Source of the DNA: Nitrospira sp.
Lineage (GTDB): Bacteria; Nitrospirota; Nitrospiria; Nitrospirales; Nitrospiraceae
Direction: 5' to 3'
Length of the DNA: 57,894 nt
Assembly (NCBI GenBank): GCA_019636835.1
Contig: JAHBWU010000012.1
Location: 1-57,894 of the forward strand
Shown piece by piece: positions 34,891 to 43,611 of this stretch. Under the pieces are notes generated by a model. The model was not told the DNA's origin, ran no database searches, and saw nothing but the letters and a program-made list of their open reading frames with translations. Position 1 is the first letter of the stretch; each line of letters begins with the position of its first letter. The position numbers were made by a program, and so were the translations under genes.

Positions 34891-36192
34891 CTAGGAAGCA
34901 CCTATCCCGACCGGTGTTTCCTGATAGGGACACCTCTGCAGCCGGATATGTTCTTCATATTCGTGACGAAACAACTTCAAACTGCTTTGCACCAATACTG
35001 CGGCTCCGGTCACGAGGGTACAGTAACCGGTTCCTTTGACGAATCCACATAGTTGAAGCAGACTGTCCAGATCTTTTTGAGTGCCCTGCCCCGACTCAAT
35101 TTTGGTCATCAGCGCGGCTAAATTGATGGTCCCCATGCGGCACGGGGGACATTGTCCGCAACTCTCATTCTTGAAAAAATCGGAAAAGTGTAGCGTCTTG
35201 GCCACCATGCAGGTTGCATCATCGACGACGATGACACCGGCAGATCCTAGCCCTGTGCCGGCCTTTTTCAACGAATCGAAGTCCATGGGAAGGTTGAGTT
35301 GATCGGCCGTCACCATTGAAAACGCCGGACCACCTGGAAAGACCGCTTTGATCTTGCGGCCGTTGGGCACTCCACCGCCGCATTGCTCAATCAGATCCCG
35401 AATCGTCACGCCCATCGGCATCTCGTACACACCGGGACGATTGATCGCTCCACTCAGCGAAAACATCATGGTACCTGGGCATTTATCCGTCCCGGTTTGC
35501 GTAAACCATCCGGCGCCTTTGGAGAGAATCCTCGGTATATTGCATAACGTCTCAACGTTATTGACCAAAGTCGGTTTGCCATAGAGACCGAAATCGGTCG
35601 GATAAAATGGAGGTTTCTGTCTCGGCATCGCCGGACGGCCCTGCATCGACTCGAGCATAGCCGTCTCTTCGCCGGCTACGTAGCTTCCATGGCCTTCGAA
35701 CACTTCCAATTCTATGTCGAAGCCGCTTCCCAACACATTTTTGCCGATCAGTCCCCGTTCTCTCGCTTGTGCCAAGGCTTTCTTAAGATTCTGCCGCTCT
35801 TCATGGTACTCATGATTCACATAGATGAAGGAGGCCTTCGCCTGCACCGTATGGGACGCGATGAGACAGCCTTCGATCAACTGGTGCGGCAACGTTTTGA
35901 GCAGGTGACGGTCTTTAAACGTTCCTGGTTCATGTTCGCCGGCGTTGCAGACGAAATATCGCTCTTTCACCCTGTGGTTGAGGACCTTGTCCCATTTGAT
36001 GCCTGTCGGAAATCCTGCTCCACCCCGCCCTCGCAGGCCGGACTTCTTCAGCTCATCGATCACTTGGGTTGCCTTCAGTTCCTTCACGCAACGCTTCCAG
36101 GCTACATAGCCACCGATTTTGAGATACCCCTCGATTTCCCAAGGGGCCCCCTCGGTCTGTTGGACAAGGCGTGGTTCTGCAATCGTAGGCAT
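34891..36192 (-). CDS. nuoF: NuoF-like NADH-binding flavoprotein subunit
   Basis: The 433-residue protein has SGLRGRGGAGFPTGIKW (NADH/FMN site) and CNAGEHEPGTFKDR, and further FMN-loop text GKPTLVNNVETLCNIP. The 4Fe-4S site is ESCGQCPPCRMG with a later Cys (GTGYC). In complex I or related NAD-reducing complexes it oxidises NADH through FMN. No NuoE or NuoG lies here; instead a ferredoxin and an A-type carrier follow. It may therefore belong to a separate NADH:ferredoxin module or a dispersed complex I. The GEHEPGTFKDR text differs slightly from the usual DESEPGT/GDEGEPGT. Confidence 0.9.
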   Translation of the reverse strand: MPTIAEPRLVQQTEGAPWEIEGYLKIGGYVAWKRCVKELKATQVIDELKKSGLRGRGGAGFPTGIKWDKVLNHRVKERYFVCNAGEHEPGTFKDRHLLKTLPHQLIEGCLIASHTVQAKASFIYVNHEYHEERQNLKKALAQARERGLIGKNVLGSGFDIELEVFEGHGSYVAGEETAMLESMQGRPAMPRQKPPFYPTDFGLYGKPTLVNNVETLCNIPRILSKGAGWFTQTGTDKCPGTMMFSLSGAINRPGVYEMPMGVTIRDLIEQCGGGVPNGRKIKAVFPGGPAFSMVTADQLNLPMDFDSLKKAGTGLGSAGVIVVDDATCMVAKTLHFSDFFKNESCGQCPPCRMGTINLAALMTKIESGQGTQKDLDSLLQLCGFVKGTGYCTLVTGAAVLVQSSLKLFRHEYEEHIRLQRCPYQETPVGIGAS

Positions 36193-36359
36193 ACTTGTGC
36201 CGATCTACGTCCTCAAGATGAAGATCGTACTATACGGCTCCATCTCTTCATCCGTCAAGGCAACGGAGGCTAAATGGGCCTGAATCTCAATCAGTTAGGA
36301 CTAGGGGCCTACGTGAGGGTGGGTATAGAGGGCAGAAGAAATACGGTCCGGATGTAAAC

Positions 36360-36392
36360 CTTGGCCGGTAGAGTTACTCTCTACCGGCCAAG
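36360..36392 (-). terminator. 14-bp perfect hairpin between the membrane protein and the nuoF gene
   Basis: CTTGGCCGGTAGAG (36360-36373) pairs with CTCTACCGGCCAAG (36379-36392) around a five-base loop. It lies 14 bp after the stop of the minus-strand gene at 36406. The following GTTTAC is a weak T tract. Confidence 0.6.
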
Positions 36393-36405
36393 AAAGGTAT
36401 GGATC

Positions 36406-36993
36406 CTATCTAAAATGGCTGCCGGCTCCCATGAAAAACAACATGGGAATCGAGAGCATGAAATTCACGCGAGAAGCCAACAATGCTGTCCGCCCCCATT
36501 GAGCCATCTCAGGCGGCGCAGGAGTGCCCTGAGCTGCCGCGGTCACTGCGGCAATGATCTTCTTTTGGTTCGGCCAGATAATCCCATGGACGTTGCCCAT
36601 CATGATGATACCGAGCAACCCACCGATCGCCAAGGCCACGGCTCCTGTTCCGCCTTTGTGATACATGTGGCCGTATAAGAGAACCCCCGCCAGCACGGTC
36701 ACGGTCGCTCCATGTCGGAACCAATTGAGAGCAGCCGGCATGAGCTTTGGAATCACGATGTTTTTGGTCGGCCCATCCAGGCTTTTCAAGAAAGCGGCAT
36801 TGATAATGTTGAAGAAATATAAGAGCCCGATCCACGTGATCCCGGCCAGGAAGTGCACCCAGCGAAGGATCAGAGAGGCCCACTCGGCTTCACCCGCGCC
36901 AATTCCGGTTAAACCTAAATATATGACGATCAACACGATGGACAGCGCGAATCCCGCCACCACCGTCTGCATCGGATCCTCAAGAAATTTCAT
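36406..36993 (-). CDS. Membrane protein resembling the urate oxidase N-terminal (PuuD-type) domain
   Basis: About 195 residues from the ATG at 36993, with AGAGGAGA upstream. Five membrane helices are visible. The family markers are RWVHFLAGITWIGLLYFFNI and NWFRHGATVTVLAGVLLYG, which match the membrane domain of PuuD-type urate hydroxylases. The cytochrome c domain of PuuD is absent. In several chemolithotrophs such short proteins are found without purine genes, so a redox membrane role is possible but unknown. It stands alone between two hairpin elements. Confidence 0.7.
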   Translation of the reverse strand: MKFLEDPMQTVVAGFALSIVLIVIYLGLTGIGAGEAEWASLILRWVHFLAGITWIGLLYFFNIINAAFLKSLDGPTKNIVIPKLMPAALNWFRHGATVTVLAGVLLYGHMYHKGGTGAVALAIGGLLGIIMMGNVHGIIWPNQKKIIAAVTAAAQGTPAPPEMAQWGRTALLASRVNFMLSIPMLFFMGAGSHFR

Positions 36994-37029
36994 TGCTTTC
37001 TCTCCTCTGAACGGTTGATTGTCTAGCCA

Positions 37030-37145
37030 GATGCTGAAAAAGTCCGCCGGCATCGTTCTCGCATCGCTCAGCGGCTCAACGTACCGAAGCGCACGCCTCG
37101 CCCCTTCGCTTGCTGCGGCCTTGCTGGACAGCCTTTTTGAGCATC
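37030..37145. repeat. 116-bp element with near-perfect terminal inverted repeats (MITE/REP-like)
   Basis: GATGCTGAAAAAG at 37030-37042 is inverted at 37133-37145 (CTTTTTGAGCATC) with one mismatch. The interior contains further dyads around GGCTCAACGTACC. The element is non-coding; open frames across it look like chance. It resembles a dispersed palindromic repeat that I associate with Nitrospira genomes, but no second copy is in this window. Confidence 0.55.
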
Positions 37146-37308
37146 CTGAAGTTATTCCGCAATCTGCTGGCCCGATGTCTGTACTGCAGCGTTTCTCCGA
37201 TTGTCAAGCCTGCGCCCTCGTCATTCGACAGCGGCCATTCGTCAAGGGTGTGGGACCAGCATCAGCGATGTGCGATGACAAGCGACGGATGATGGTTGAC
37301 GATGTTTC

Positions 37309-38250
37309 TTAAGTCATGAGTCGATCAACAGTGCGACAGAGTTCCCGCACCGCGTGGGCCGATGTTTCCAACGCCGCCCGTTCACTGCTGGTCAGTTCAT
37401 ACTCCAGAATCTGTTCTGCCCCTCCGCGTCCGATCTTCACCGGAACCCCGACCACAACGTTTTTGAGTCCGTACTCCCCTTCACACAGCACCGCACAGGG
37501 CATCACCTGCTTTTCGTCCTTATGGATCGATTCAACCATCGCCACTGCTGAAGCGGACGGGGCATAGAAGGCACTGCCCGTTTTCAAGAGGCCCACGATT
37601 TCGGCGCCCCCATCCCGCGTTCGTTTGACGATGGCGTCCAGTTTCTCCTTCGACATCAGTTCCGACACCGGCCTACCCCTGACGGTTGTATAGCGCGGCA
37701 ACGGCACCATCGTATCGCCGTGTCCGCCCAACACCATCGCCTGCACCTCGGTGGCCGGCACGTTGAGTTCGGCGGCAATGAACGTCCGCATTCTTGCTGA
37801 ATCCAACACTCCGGCCATTCCGATGATTCTCGATTTAGGGAGACCGCTGATGGAACGCGCCACATGGACCATGGCATCCAATGGATTGGTGACGAGGATC
37901 AGGATGATGTCCGGAGAGCGGGAGACTAATTCCGTGACGACGGATTTCACGATTTTCGCATTCGTCGCCAACAACTCGTCTCGACTCATGCCGGGTTTTC
38001 TCGGAATGCCGGACGTGATCACGGCGATCGACGACCCGGCGGTTTCCTCGTAACCGTTGGTGCCGACCACCTGCGTGCTGTACCCACAGACCGGCCCCGC
38101 CTGTGAAATATCAAGCGCCTTGCCCTGTGGAATCCCTTGGGCTATATCCACCAGTACTACGTCGTAGAGATTCTTCTCGGCCAACCGTTGCGCCGTCGTC
38201 CCTCCGACGTTTCCCGCACCTACTACCGTGACTTTCGTTCGTTCCATCAT
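37309..38250 (-). CDS. mdh: Malate dehydrogenase
   Basis: About 313 residues from the ATG at 38250, with GAGGTGG three bases upstream. It has the NAD fold [18 protein letters not shown], the substrate loop [17 protein letters not shown] (Arg pair typical of MDH rather than LDH), VTNPLDAMV and the catalytic [12 protein letters not shown]. It interconverts malate and oxaloacetate in the TCA cycle (or reductive TCA in Nitrospira). It is the last gene of a run with the NorD-like and hypothetical genes. Confidence 0.95.
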   Translation of the reverse strand: MMERTKVTVVGAGNVGGTTAQRLAEKNLYDVVLVDIAQGIPQGKALDISQAGPVCGYSTQVVGTNGYEETAGSSIAVITSGIPRKPGMSRDELLATNAKIVKSVVTELVSRSPDIILILVTNPLDAMVHVARSISGLPKSRIIGMAGVLDSARMRTFIAAELNVPATEVQAMVLGGHGDTMVPLPRYTTVRGRPVSELMSKEKLDAIVKRTRDGGAEIVGLLKTGSAFYAPSASAVAMVESIHKDEKQVMPCAVLCEGEYGLKNVVVGVPVKIGRGGAEQILEYELTSSERAALETSAHAVRELCRTVDRLMT

Positions 38251-38319
38251 TGCCACCTCGTGAAGCGTGAAACGCACCGAGTGAAGCCCGACATCCCCAT
38301 ACGCTTCACACCGTTGCCG

Positions 38320-38727
38320 TCACGCATGTTCATGTTCTGTCCAGCCCGCAACCTTGAAGTTGATCGTGCAGACGAAATTATCTCCGTCATAGAAATTGAC
38401 CTTGATCTTCTTCTTGCCGAATGTCTTTGCCAGAAACCCCTCCGGATTGTCGACGAGTTCCTGAAAGCTACCGGGAGGATATTCACCCAGGTCATGAAAG
38501 ACCACGATCATCCCTTCTTTGACTTCCTGCAGCACTTTCACCCGGCAACGAGGATAGACTTCCCAGAACTTTGCCTCGATCATTTCCTTCGTCGGCTCCG
38601 GTCGGTCCTCGCCGGGTTTCACCGTCTGCCCGAACTTGGCTAATCGACGGACGTAGGGATACTGATGCCCTGTGAAGAGCTTATACAGCCATGCAGGGAT
38701 CGCCTGTTTTCCGATCGAATTCGTCAT
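38320..38727 (-). CDS. Conserved-looking hypothetical protein
   Basis: The 135-residue soluble protein is rich in Lys and aromatic residues, with segments such as FWEVYPRCRVKVLQEVKEG and FGKKKIKVNFYDGDNFVCTI. No family is recognised. It starts 12 bp after the NorD-like stop, 70 bp ahead of mdh, so it is very likely in one operon with them. Its function cannot be inferred. Confidence 0.65.
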   Translation of the reverse strand: MTNSIGKQAIPAWLYKLFTGHQYPYVRRLAKFGQTVKPGEDRPEPTKEMIEAKFWEVYPRCRVKVLQEVKEGMIVVFHDLGEYPPGSFQELVDNPEGFLAKTFGKKKIKVNFYDGDNFVCTINFKVAGWTEHEHA

Positions 38728-38739
38728 GTTCTTGAATTC

Positions 38740-41736
38740 TTATGCCGTCAATCGCCTGTAAATTCCGGGCAACTTCGTCGGAAGGGCTTCGACACGGTCT
38801 ATGACGCAGTACTGTGCATCGGCGTACATGCGGCGTAGATAATTTTCAGCTTCCCGATCGATCGTAATACAAAAGGTCTCAACTCCCCGTTGTCTAGCCT
38901 CACGGAGCGCCGCTTTCGTATCTTCCAACGAGTAGTCGTCCTTGTACTGGTCGTCCAATGGTCTTCCGTCGCTCAACAGCACGAGGACACGGTTCTTGGC
39001 TTCCCGGGCCAGCAGCTTCGCCGTCGCGTGACGAATAGCCGCACCGTCGCGATTCTGATGACGGGGAGCCAAGCCACCAAGCCGATGAGCCGTCGTCGCT
39101 CCAAGGCGATCGTCAAAGTCTTTGATCGTAAGAAACTCGATTCTCGCTCGTCCTTGGCCCGAGTAGGCATAGAGTCCATACTGATCGCCGACGGCATCCA
39201 GTGCTTCACAGAGCAGCACCAGGCCTTCCTTCTCAATATCGATCACCCGCCGGCCGGTTCCGAGGTCTCGGCTTGTGGACCCACTGATATCAATGAGGAA
39301 AGCCACCGCCACGTCGCGCTCTTGTTTTTCTCGCCGGATATACAGTCGATCGCCGCCCTCTATGCCTGCCTGCCGTTCCACTGTTCGTCGGACAACGGCA
39401 TCGAGATCCACCTCTTCTCCGTCAGATTGTCCTGTAACGCGGCGGAACGCCGGTGGACGCAAGCCTTCAAAAAACCGGCGCAGTGACTTGACCGTACTCC
39501 GGTGGGAAACCAACGTCTCCGTGACGAAGTCGTCGGATCCGGCGTCCGCTGCTCGTTCTACCACGCGACACCAATTCATTCGGTAATCCTCAATCCGACA
39601 GTCCCACTCAGCGTAAAGAGTGGCTCGCCCGTCATGAGCCGTGAGGTCTCGAATCGGTTGTGTTTCCATTTCAAGTGCGAGGCACTCTTCCACAATGGAC
39701 GGCAATGAACGCCCCTCGCTCAACAGATCCCTGCTTTCGGAACCTTGCTCGCCGCTCCGGACATTCTCCTTCGTTCGACCATCCGATTGCGCTGGAGGCT
39801 CTGGTTGCCGGTCGAGTTGTTCCTGACTCCACGTGATGAACTCCGGATTCATCGAGCCACGATGGGCCAGATCGGTCACTGCACGGTACTGGTCACCCGG
39901 TTGCTCCGGTTTCGTCTGTCCCGTTTCTGCATCCTTCGGTTCTTCGCGCCGCTCTGCACGTATCATCTCGCCGCGAACTACCAACAGTTCTTCCAGCCGA
40001 ACATAGACCTGATCGACCACACGAACGGTTTCTTCTGCCGTGGCCGTAGTCTTGAAAATGGAACGGCACATGCTCCAGAGGATAGAGACTTCTTCCCTGA
40101 CGGCCTTGGGCACCGCCGAATCTTCCGTTTCACCGGTGGAGAGCCTCAGGAGACCATCGACGATCAGTTCCTCGGGCGTCACTCCTTGAGCCGGATCGCG
40201 CGGAGCGATGGATTCAGCCGCGAATCGCGCAAGGTCGCACCGGAGTCCCGGATACTCTGCTTGCAGCAAGAATTCGATACGCGCATCTTCCAGCACGATC
40301 CAGAGGTCCCGCACCAGCGCGGGGTTCGGATACATCTGAAAGAAGGCGGCCAATGTGCCTGGCCCGGCTTCATTGGATCGACCGTACCGGTGTTGTACGG
40401 TTTCAATCAAATCGGTCAGCGACTCAAGCCGGAGGCGATAGGTGCCGAACTCCAAATGTCCAGCTTCATGCGCCGCCATCACGAGATAGAGACGCTCGTT
40501 TTCCGTGGCCGTTTGATACCGACGGAGCAGCGCCGGCAACGAAATGGTTTTCCCATCGTCGCTGACCGTCGCCCGAGCCGGAGACGTCACAGAGTCCGGA
40601 AGCGCCGCCACGGCGACGTCGGTTCCACAGAGTCCTTGGACGAACAGTTTTACTCGTCGCGCGACCTGTCGAAACGGCACTCCGCTCAAGGCTTGTTCGA
40701 CCGACGCCAGTGCCTTCCGCGACTCCACGGAAAAGTACGCGCGCGCCCCGTCCTGGCTGTAGGCCGCTACTTCCATCCCGGCCTTGAACCAATTTTCAAA
40801 TCGCGTGAGCGCCTCGGGTCCATTTTCGATGAGTCCGACGAGTTCGGAGGCACGACGCAGATACTCGAGTGTCACCTCAGCGTGCTCCTCGGCAAGCAAG
40901 GAGCCGTACTGCAACAGCCGGAGCCGCCATTCCATAGACGGCAACGTTTCCAAGAGGCCGGGGGACTCTGCGAGCCACGTTATGCTGGACTCGGGAGAAT
41001 GTTGAGCCAACAGGAGGCACAGGGAGACGACCTTTTCCCGAACGGGAGGGTCTTCGATATTTCCAAGAATCGACGGGCTGGTCCTGAGAAACTCAATGGT
41101 CGCCATATAGTCCGGCTTCCCGAGGCTATTCGGCACAATCAATTTCATGCCCACCCCGGCCCAGCTGCGCACCACCTCCCAAGGAAGCACGGGGGCCAGC
41201 TTGGAAATGTGTCGAATGAACTCAAGCCCGACGACGACATTGACCTCGGTCAGTTCAATGCCGATATCGAGCCAGGATCGCAATTGCGGAGCCGGAACAA
41301 CGGACAGAATCTGCGGGGCGTTTCGGATGTATTCGAGCGCAACGTTGGCATCTTGCTCAGCGATTTCCAGACCGATTGTTAAGACTTCCGTGCGCGCATC
41401 GACCGGTTCGATCAGCCCAAGGACCAAGGGACTATCTTTGAAATATTTGAGCGCGGATGCCCCGGAGGACTGAGCCAGTGCCGTTCCGAGATCGAGCCAC
41501 GAAATGATATGCGAGAGACCTGCCCGCCGGTCAAGCTCGGGCAATGCCGCTATCGCTGCGCCGGCTGCTTTTTCAGACAACTCTTGGAGTTCATCCAGCA
41601 GAATCAGTAGCCGCGCCTCGGCATCCGGTTTGCCGGTGGCCTGCGGCAAACCAGCCACCAGTGTTTCCGCGACCGCCGGACTCAACTCGGAGACCAGCCG
41701 CTGTAGCAAGATCTGTCGATGCGACATATTCGTCAT
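38740..41736 (-). CDS. NorD-like von Willebrand factor A domain protein with long helical N-terminus
   Basis: The 998-residue protein has an N-terminal part (about 1-330) made of repeated helical units (for example ALEYIRNAP, GLEFIRHIS, TIEFLRTSP, TLEYLRRAS). A middle region includes VMAAHEAGHLEFGTYR. The C-terminal VWA domain has the MIDAS motif DISGSTS and LLSDGRPLDDQYKDDY. The VWA part matches NorD/CbbO proteins that team with MoxR-type NorQ/CbbQ ATPases to mature metalloenzymes. AHEAGHLEFG also resembles a zinc protease HExxH-like site (HEAGH). No NorQ gene is adjacent. Confidence 0.8.
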   Translation of the reverse strand: MTNMSHRQILLQRLVSELSPAVAETLVAGLPQATGKPDAEARLLILLDELQELSEKAAGAAIAALPELDRRAGLSHIISWLDLGTALAQSSGASALKYFKDSPLVLGLIEPVDARTEVLTIGLEIAEQDANVALEYIRNAPQILSVVPAPQLRSWLDIGIELTEVNVVVGLEFIRHISKLAPVLPWEVVRSWAGVGMKLIVPNSLGKPDYMATIEFLRTSPSILGNIEDPPVREKVVSLCLLLAQHSPESSITWLAESPGLLETLPSMEWRLRLLQYGSLLAEEHAEVTLEYLRRASELVGLIENGPEALTRFENWFKAGMEVAAYSQDGARAYFSVESRKALASVEQALSGVPFRQVARRVKLFVQGLCGTDVAVAALPDSVTSPARATVSDDGKTISLPALLRRYQTATENERLYLVMAAHEAGHLEFGTYRLRLESLTDLIETVQHRYGRSNEAGPGTLAAFFQMYPNPALVRDLWIVLEDARIEFLLQAEYPGLRCDLARFAAESIAPRDPAQGVTPEELIVDGLLRLSTGETEDSAVPKAVREEVSILWSMCRSIFKTTATAEETVRVVDQVYVRLEELLVVRGEMIRAERREEPKDAETGQTKPEQPGDQYRAVTDLAHRGSMNPEFITWSQEQLDRQPEPPAQSDGRTKENVRSGEQGSESRDLLSEGRSLPSIVEECLALEMETQPIRDLTAHDGRATLYAEWDCRIEDYRMNWCRVVERAADAGSDDFVTETLVSHRSTVKSLRRFFEGLRPPAFRRVTGQSDGEEVDLDAVVRRTVERQAGIEGGDRLYIRREKQERDVAVAFLIDISGSTSRDLGTGRRVIDIEKEGLVLLCEALDAVGDQYGLYAYSGQGRARIEFLTIKDFDDRLGATTAHRLGGLAPRHQNRDGAAIRHATAKLLAREAKNRVLVLLSDGRPLDDQYKDDYSLEDTKAALREARQRGVETFCITIDREAENYLRRMYADAQYCVIDRVEALPTKLPGIYRRLTA

Positions 41737-41833
41737 GACTTCATATGAAAATCAGCTGAAGGGACGGATTGTAAAGCAGCGAATTATCCTTGTAAACTAG
41801 CGATTCTACCGCCATCGCTGGAGGAGGAAGCCC

Positions 41834-42274
41834 ATGGCCGAACCGACGCAGGAAAGTCTCGAGAAGATCCGGAAGTTCGTACAGGGTTTTGCCGAGAAAA
41901 GCGGAACTGCGATGCACCCCAATACGACCGTGACGGAGGCAGTGGTCAAGGGACTAGCGTCTCATATCGATGAACTCGGAAAACCGCTCTGCCCTTGCAA
42001 CTTTTACAAGGACAAAGAAGCCGAAGCCAAACTCCGACGGTGGATTTGCGCGTGCGATGAAATGCAGATCTACAAATACTGTCATTGTCTCCTTTTTGTC
42101 CGCGAGGATGGAATGCCGATTACGGAATATTTGCCCGAAGGCCATGAAGGTCGTGAAGTGTATGGTCTGGTCACCGATCCGACCCCCGACAAAGGCCGCG
42201 CCCTCAAACACAAAGCCGCCCCGTCTCCAACCCTGTCCGACGAGTCCACTGCGGCGCCGGCTTCCTCGACATGA
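41834..42274 (+). CDS. Ferredoxin:thioredoxin reductase catalytic-type protein
   Basis: The 146-residue protein has the six cysteines of FTR catalytic subunits: CPC at 53-55, CAC at 72-74 (usually CPC) and CHC at 83-85. The surrounding text KPLCPCNFYKD and YKYCHCLLF is typical. The family uses a 4Fe-4S cluster and a disulfide to pass electrons from ferredoxin to thioredoxin. GGAGGAGG lies seven bases before the ATG. Its stop overlaps the next gene by four bases. The Thr/Pro/Ser-rich C-terminal tail is an extension. Confidence 0.88.
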   Translation: MAEPTQESLEKIRKFVQGFAEKSGTAMHPNTTVTEAVVKGLASHIDELGKPLCPCNFYKDKEAEAKLRRWICACDEMQIYKYCHCLLFVREDGMPITEYLPEGHEGREVYGLVTDPTPDKGRALKHKAAPSPTLSDESTAAPASST

Positions 42275-42876
42275 CGTGGCCTGACAGACAACTCAGATGC
42301 CGGTTCATCTGTCTACTGCTGATCGGCAGCTTCCACGTAGTCTCAGCACAGGCCGTAGCGTCGGGCCCATCGACCCCGCCGGTCTTCAACGAGAAAGAAC
42401 TCTTCACCTACCGGGCTAAAGGTCGGGGGGGTGCGGCCGGACAGGTGTTCCTGCGCGCATCCTCCGGAAAAGCCGTGACTCAGGCCGGAGCCTCGATCTA
42501 CTTGATTCCAATGGTTTCGTATACTCGCCATTGGTTCGACAAGAATGTGCGAGACTACTCCTGCCCTTCAAAATCCTCAGAGCCTCCTATGACTCAGGGG
42601 TCGCCTACCGAATGCCTTCGCGCGGTCATGGGTCAACTGCTGACCGATAAGCGCCTTATTCCCTATCTTCGTACGACAAGAGCCAATCCAACCGGTCACT
42701 TTTGGTTCACGAAAGTTCCCGCCGGCCGCTATTATGTCGTCAGCCCGCTTGAGGGGAGCGGTGGAGCCCACCAGGATGAGCGAGCGATAGGAATGGCTTG
42801 GCTGACCATTGACCTTGAAGCTGACGAAAAAGCAACCAACCTGGTGGTCACCGATTGCAAGAGTAGCCTCTGTTGA
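42271..42876 (+). CDS. Secreted protein of unknown function (possible carboxypeptidase-regulatory-like fold)
   Basis: The 201-residue protein starts within the stop of the FTR gene (ATGA overlap). A signal peptide (FICLLLIGSFHVVSAQA) is followed by a domain with GQVFLRASSGKAVTQAGASIYLIP and GHFWFTKVPAGRYYVV. These are typical of transthyretin-like or carboxypeptidase-regulatory beta-sandwiches. Four cysteines (DYSCPS, TECLR, DCKSSLC) could form disulfides. It is coupled to the FTR gene, so a redox link is possible. Confidence 0.65.
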   Translation: MTWPDRQLRCRFICLLLIGSFHVVSAQAVASGPSTPPVFNEKELFTYRAKGRGGAAGQVFLRASSGKAVTQAGASIYLIPMVSYTRHWFDKNVRDYSCPSKSSEPPMTQGSPTECLRAVMGQLLTDKRLIPYLRTTRANPTGHFWFTKVPAGRYYVVSPLEGSGGAHQDERAIGMAWLTIDLEADEKATNLVVTDCKSSLC

Positions 42877-42927
42877 GCAACCGCTTCATGTGCTGCCGGT
42901 CTGTGTGGTCCAGTCACGAGGTACATC

Positions 42928-43611
42928 ATGAAAATTCTGCTCGTTGAAGACGATGCGGATCTTGCTCAATTCATCAGAAAAGGATTGAAAGAAGAGCACT
43001 ACGTGGTGGACGTTGCCGCCGACGGCGAAGCTGGCTTGGCGTTGGCTCTGGACAATTCCTATGACCTGATGATCCTGGACATCATGTTACCCAAGCTTGA
43101 CGGCCTGACCCTCTGTCGCCGTGTTCGTGACAAAGGCATCTCCACTCCGGTGCTGCTATTGACGGCGCGAAACACCGTGGAGACGAAAGTCTCCGGCTTT
43201 GATACCGGCGCGGATCAGTTTATGCCGAAGCCGTTCGCTTTCGCGGAATTGCTGGCCCGAATCAGGGCGCTCTTGCGCCGCGGGACCTCCCAGCAAATTG
43301 CTCACCTTCAAGCGGCCGACCTCCGGTTAGACCCGGCTTCTCACCGTGTCTGGCGCGCAGGACATGAAATCTCTCTGACGAATAAGGAGTATGCCCTGCT
43401 CGAGTTCCTCCTGCGAAACAAAAATCGCGTGCTCACCCGAACCGCGATCATTGAACATGTATGGGACATCAGTTATGACCCCATGACGAATATCGTCGAT
43501 GCCCACATTCGAGCCCTCCGCGCCAAGATCGACCGGGACTTTTCGCCGCCCTTGATCGCCACGGTGCGCGGCGCCGGGTATATGCTCGAAGAGCCGGAAG
43601 TCTCTACATGA
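42928..43611 (+). CDS. OmpR-family response regulator
   Basis: The 227-residue protein has a receiver domain with the phospho-acceptor Asp51 (LMILDIMLPKLDG), the Thr in LLLTAR and Lys in FMPKPFAFAEL. A winged-helix domain follows (LTNKEYALLEFLLRNKNRVLTR, NIVDAHIRALRAKID, TVRGAGYML). The layout resembles CusR/CopR-type metal or envelope regulators. Its stop overlaps the kinase start by four bases. The stimulus is unknown. Confidence 0.92.
   Translation: MKILLVEDDADLAQFIRKGLKEEHYVVDVAADGEAGLALALDNSYDLMILDIMLPKLDGLTLCRRVRDKGISTPVLLLTARNTVETKVSGFDTGADQFMPKPFAFAELLARIRALLRRGTSQQIAHLQAADLRLDPASHRVWRAGHEISLTNKEYALLEFLLRNKNRVLTRTAIIEHVWDISYDPMTNIVDAHIRALRAKIDRDFSPPLIATVRGAGYMLEEPEVST

Noticed and set aside
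37019..37312. Plus-strand frame of 97 codons across the palindromic element
   Set aside because: It mostly translates a non-coding inverted-repeat element and has no ribosome binding site.
39745..41382. 545-codon plus-strand frame opposite the NorD-like gene
   Set aside because: Its text has no recognisable domain, while the minus strand has clear VWA motifs. It is a high-GC antisense shadow.
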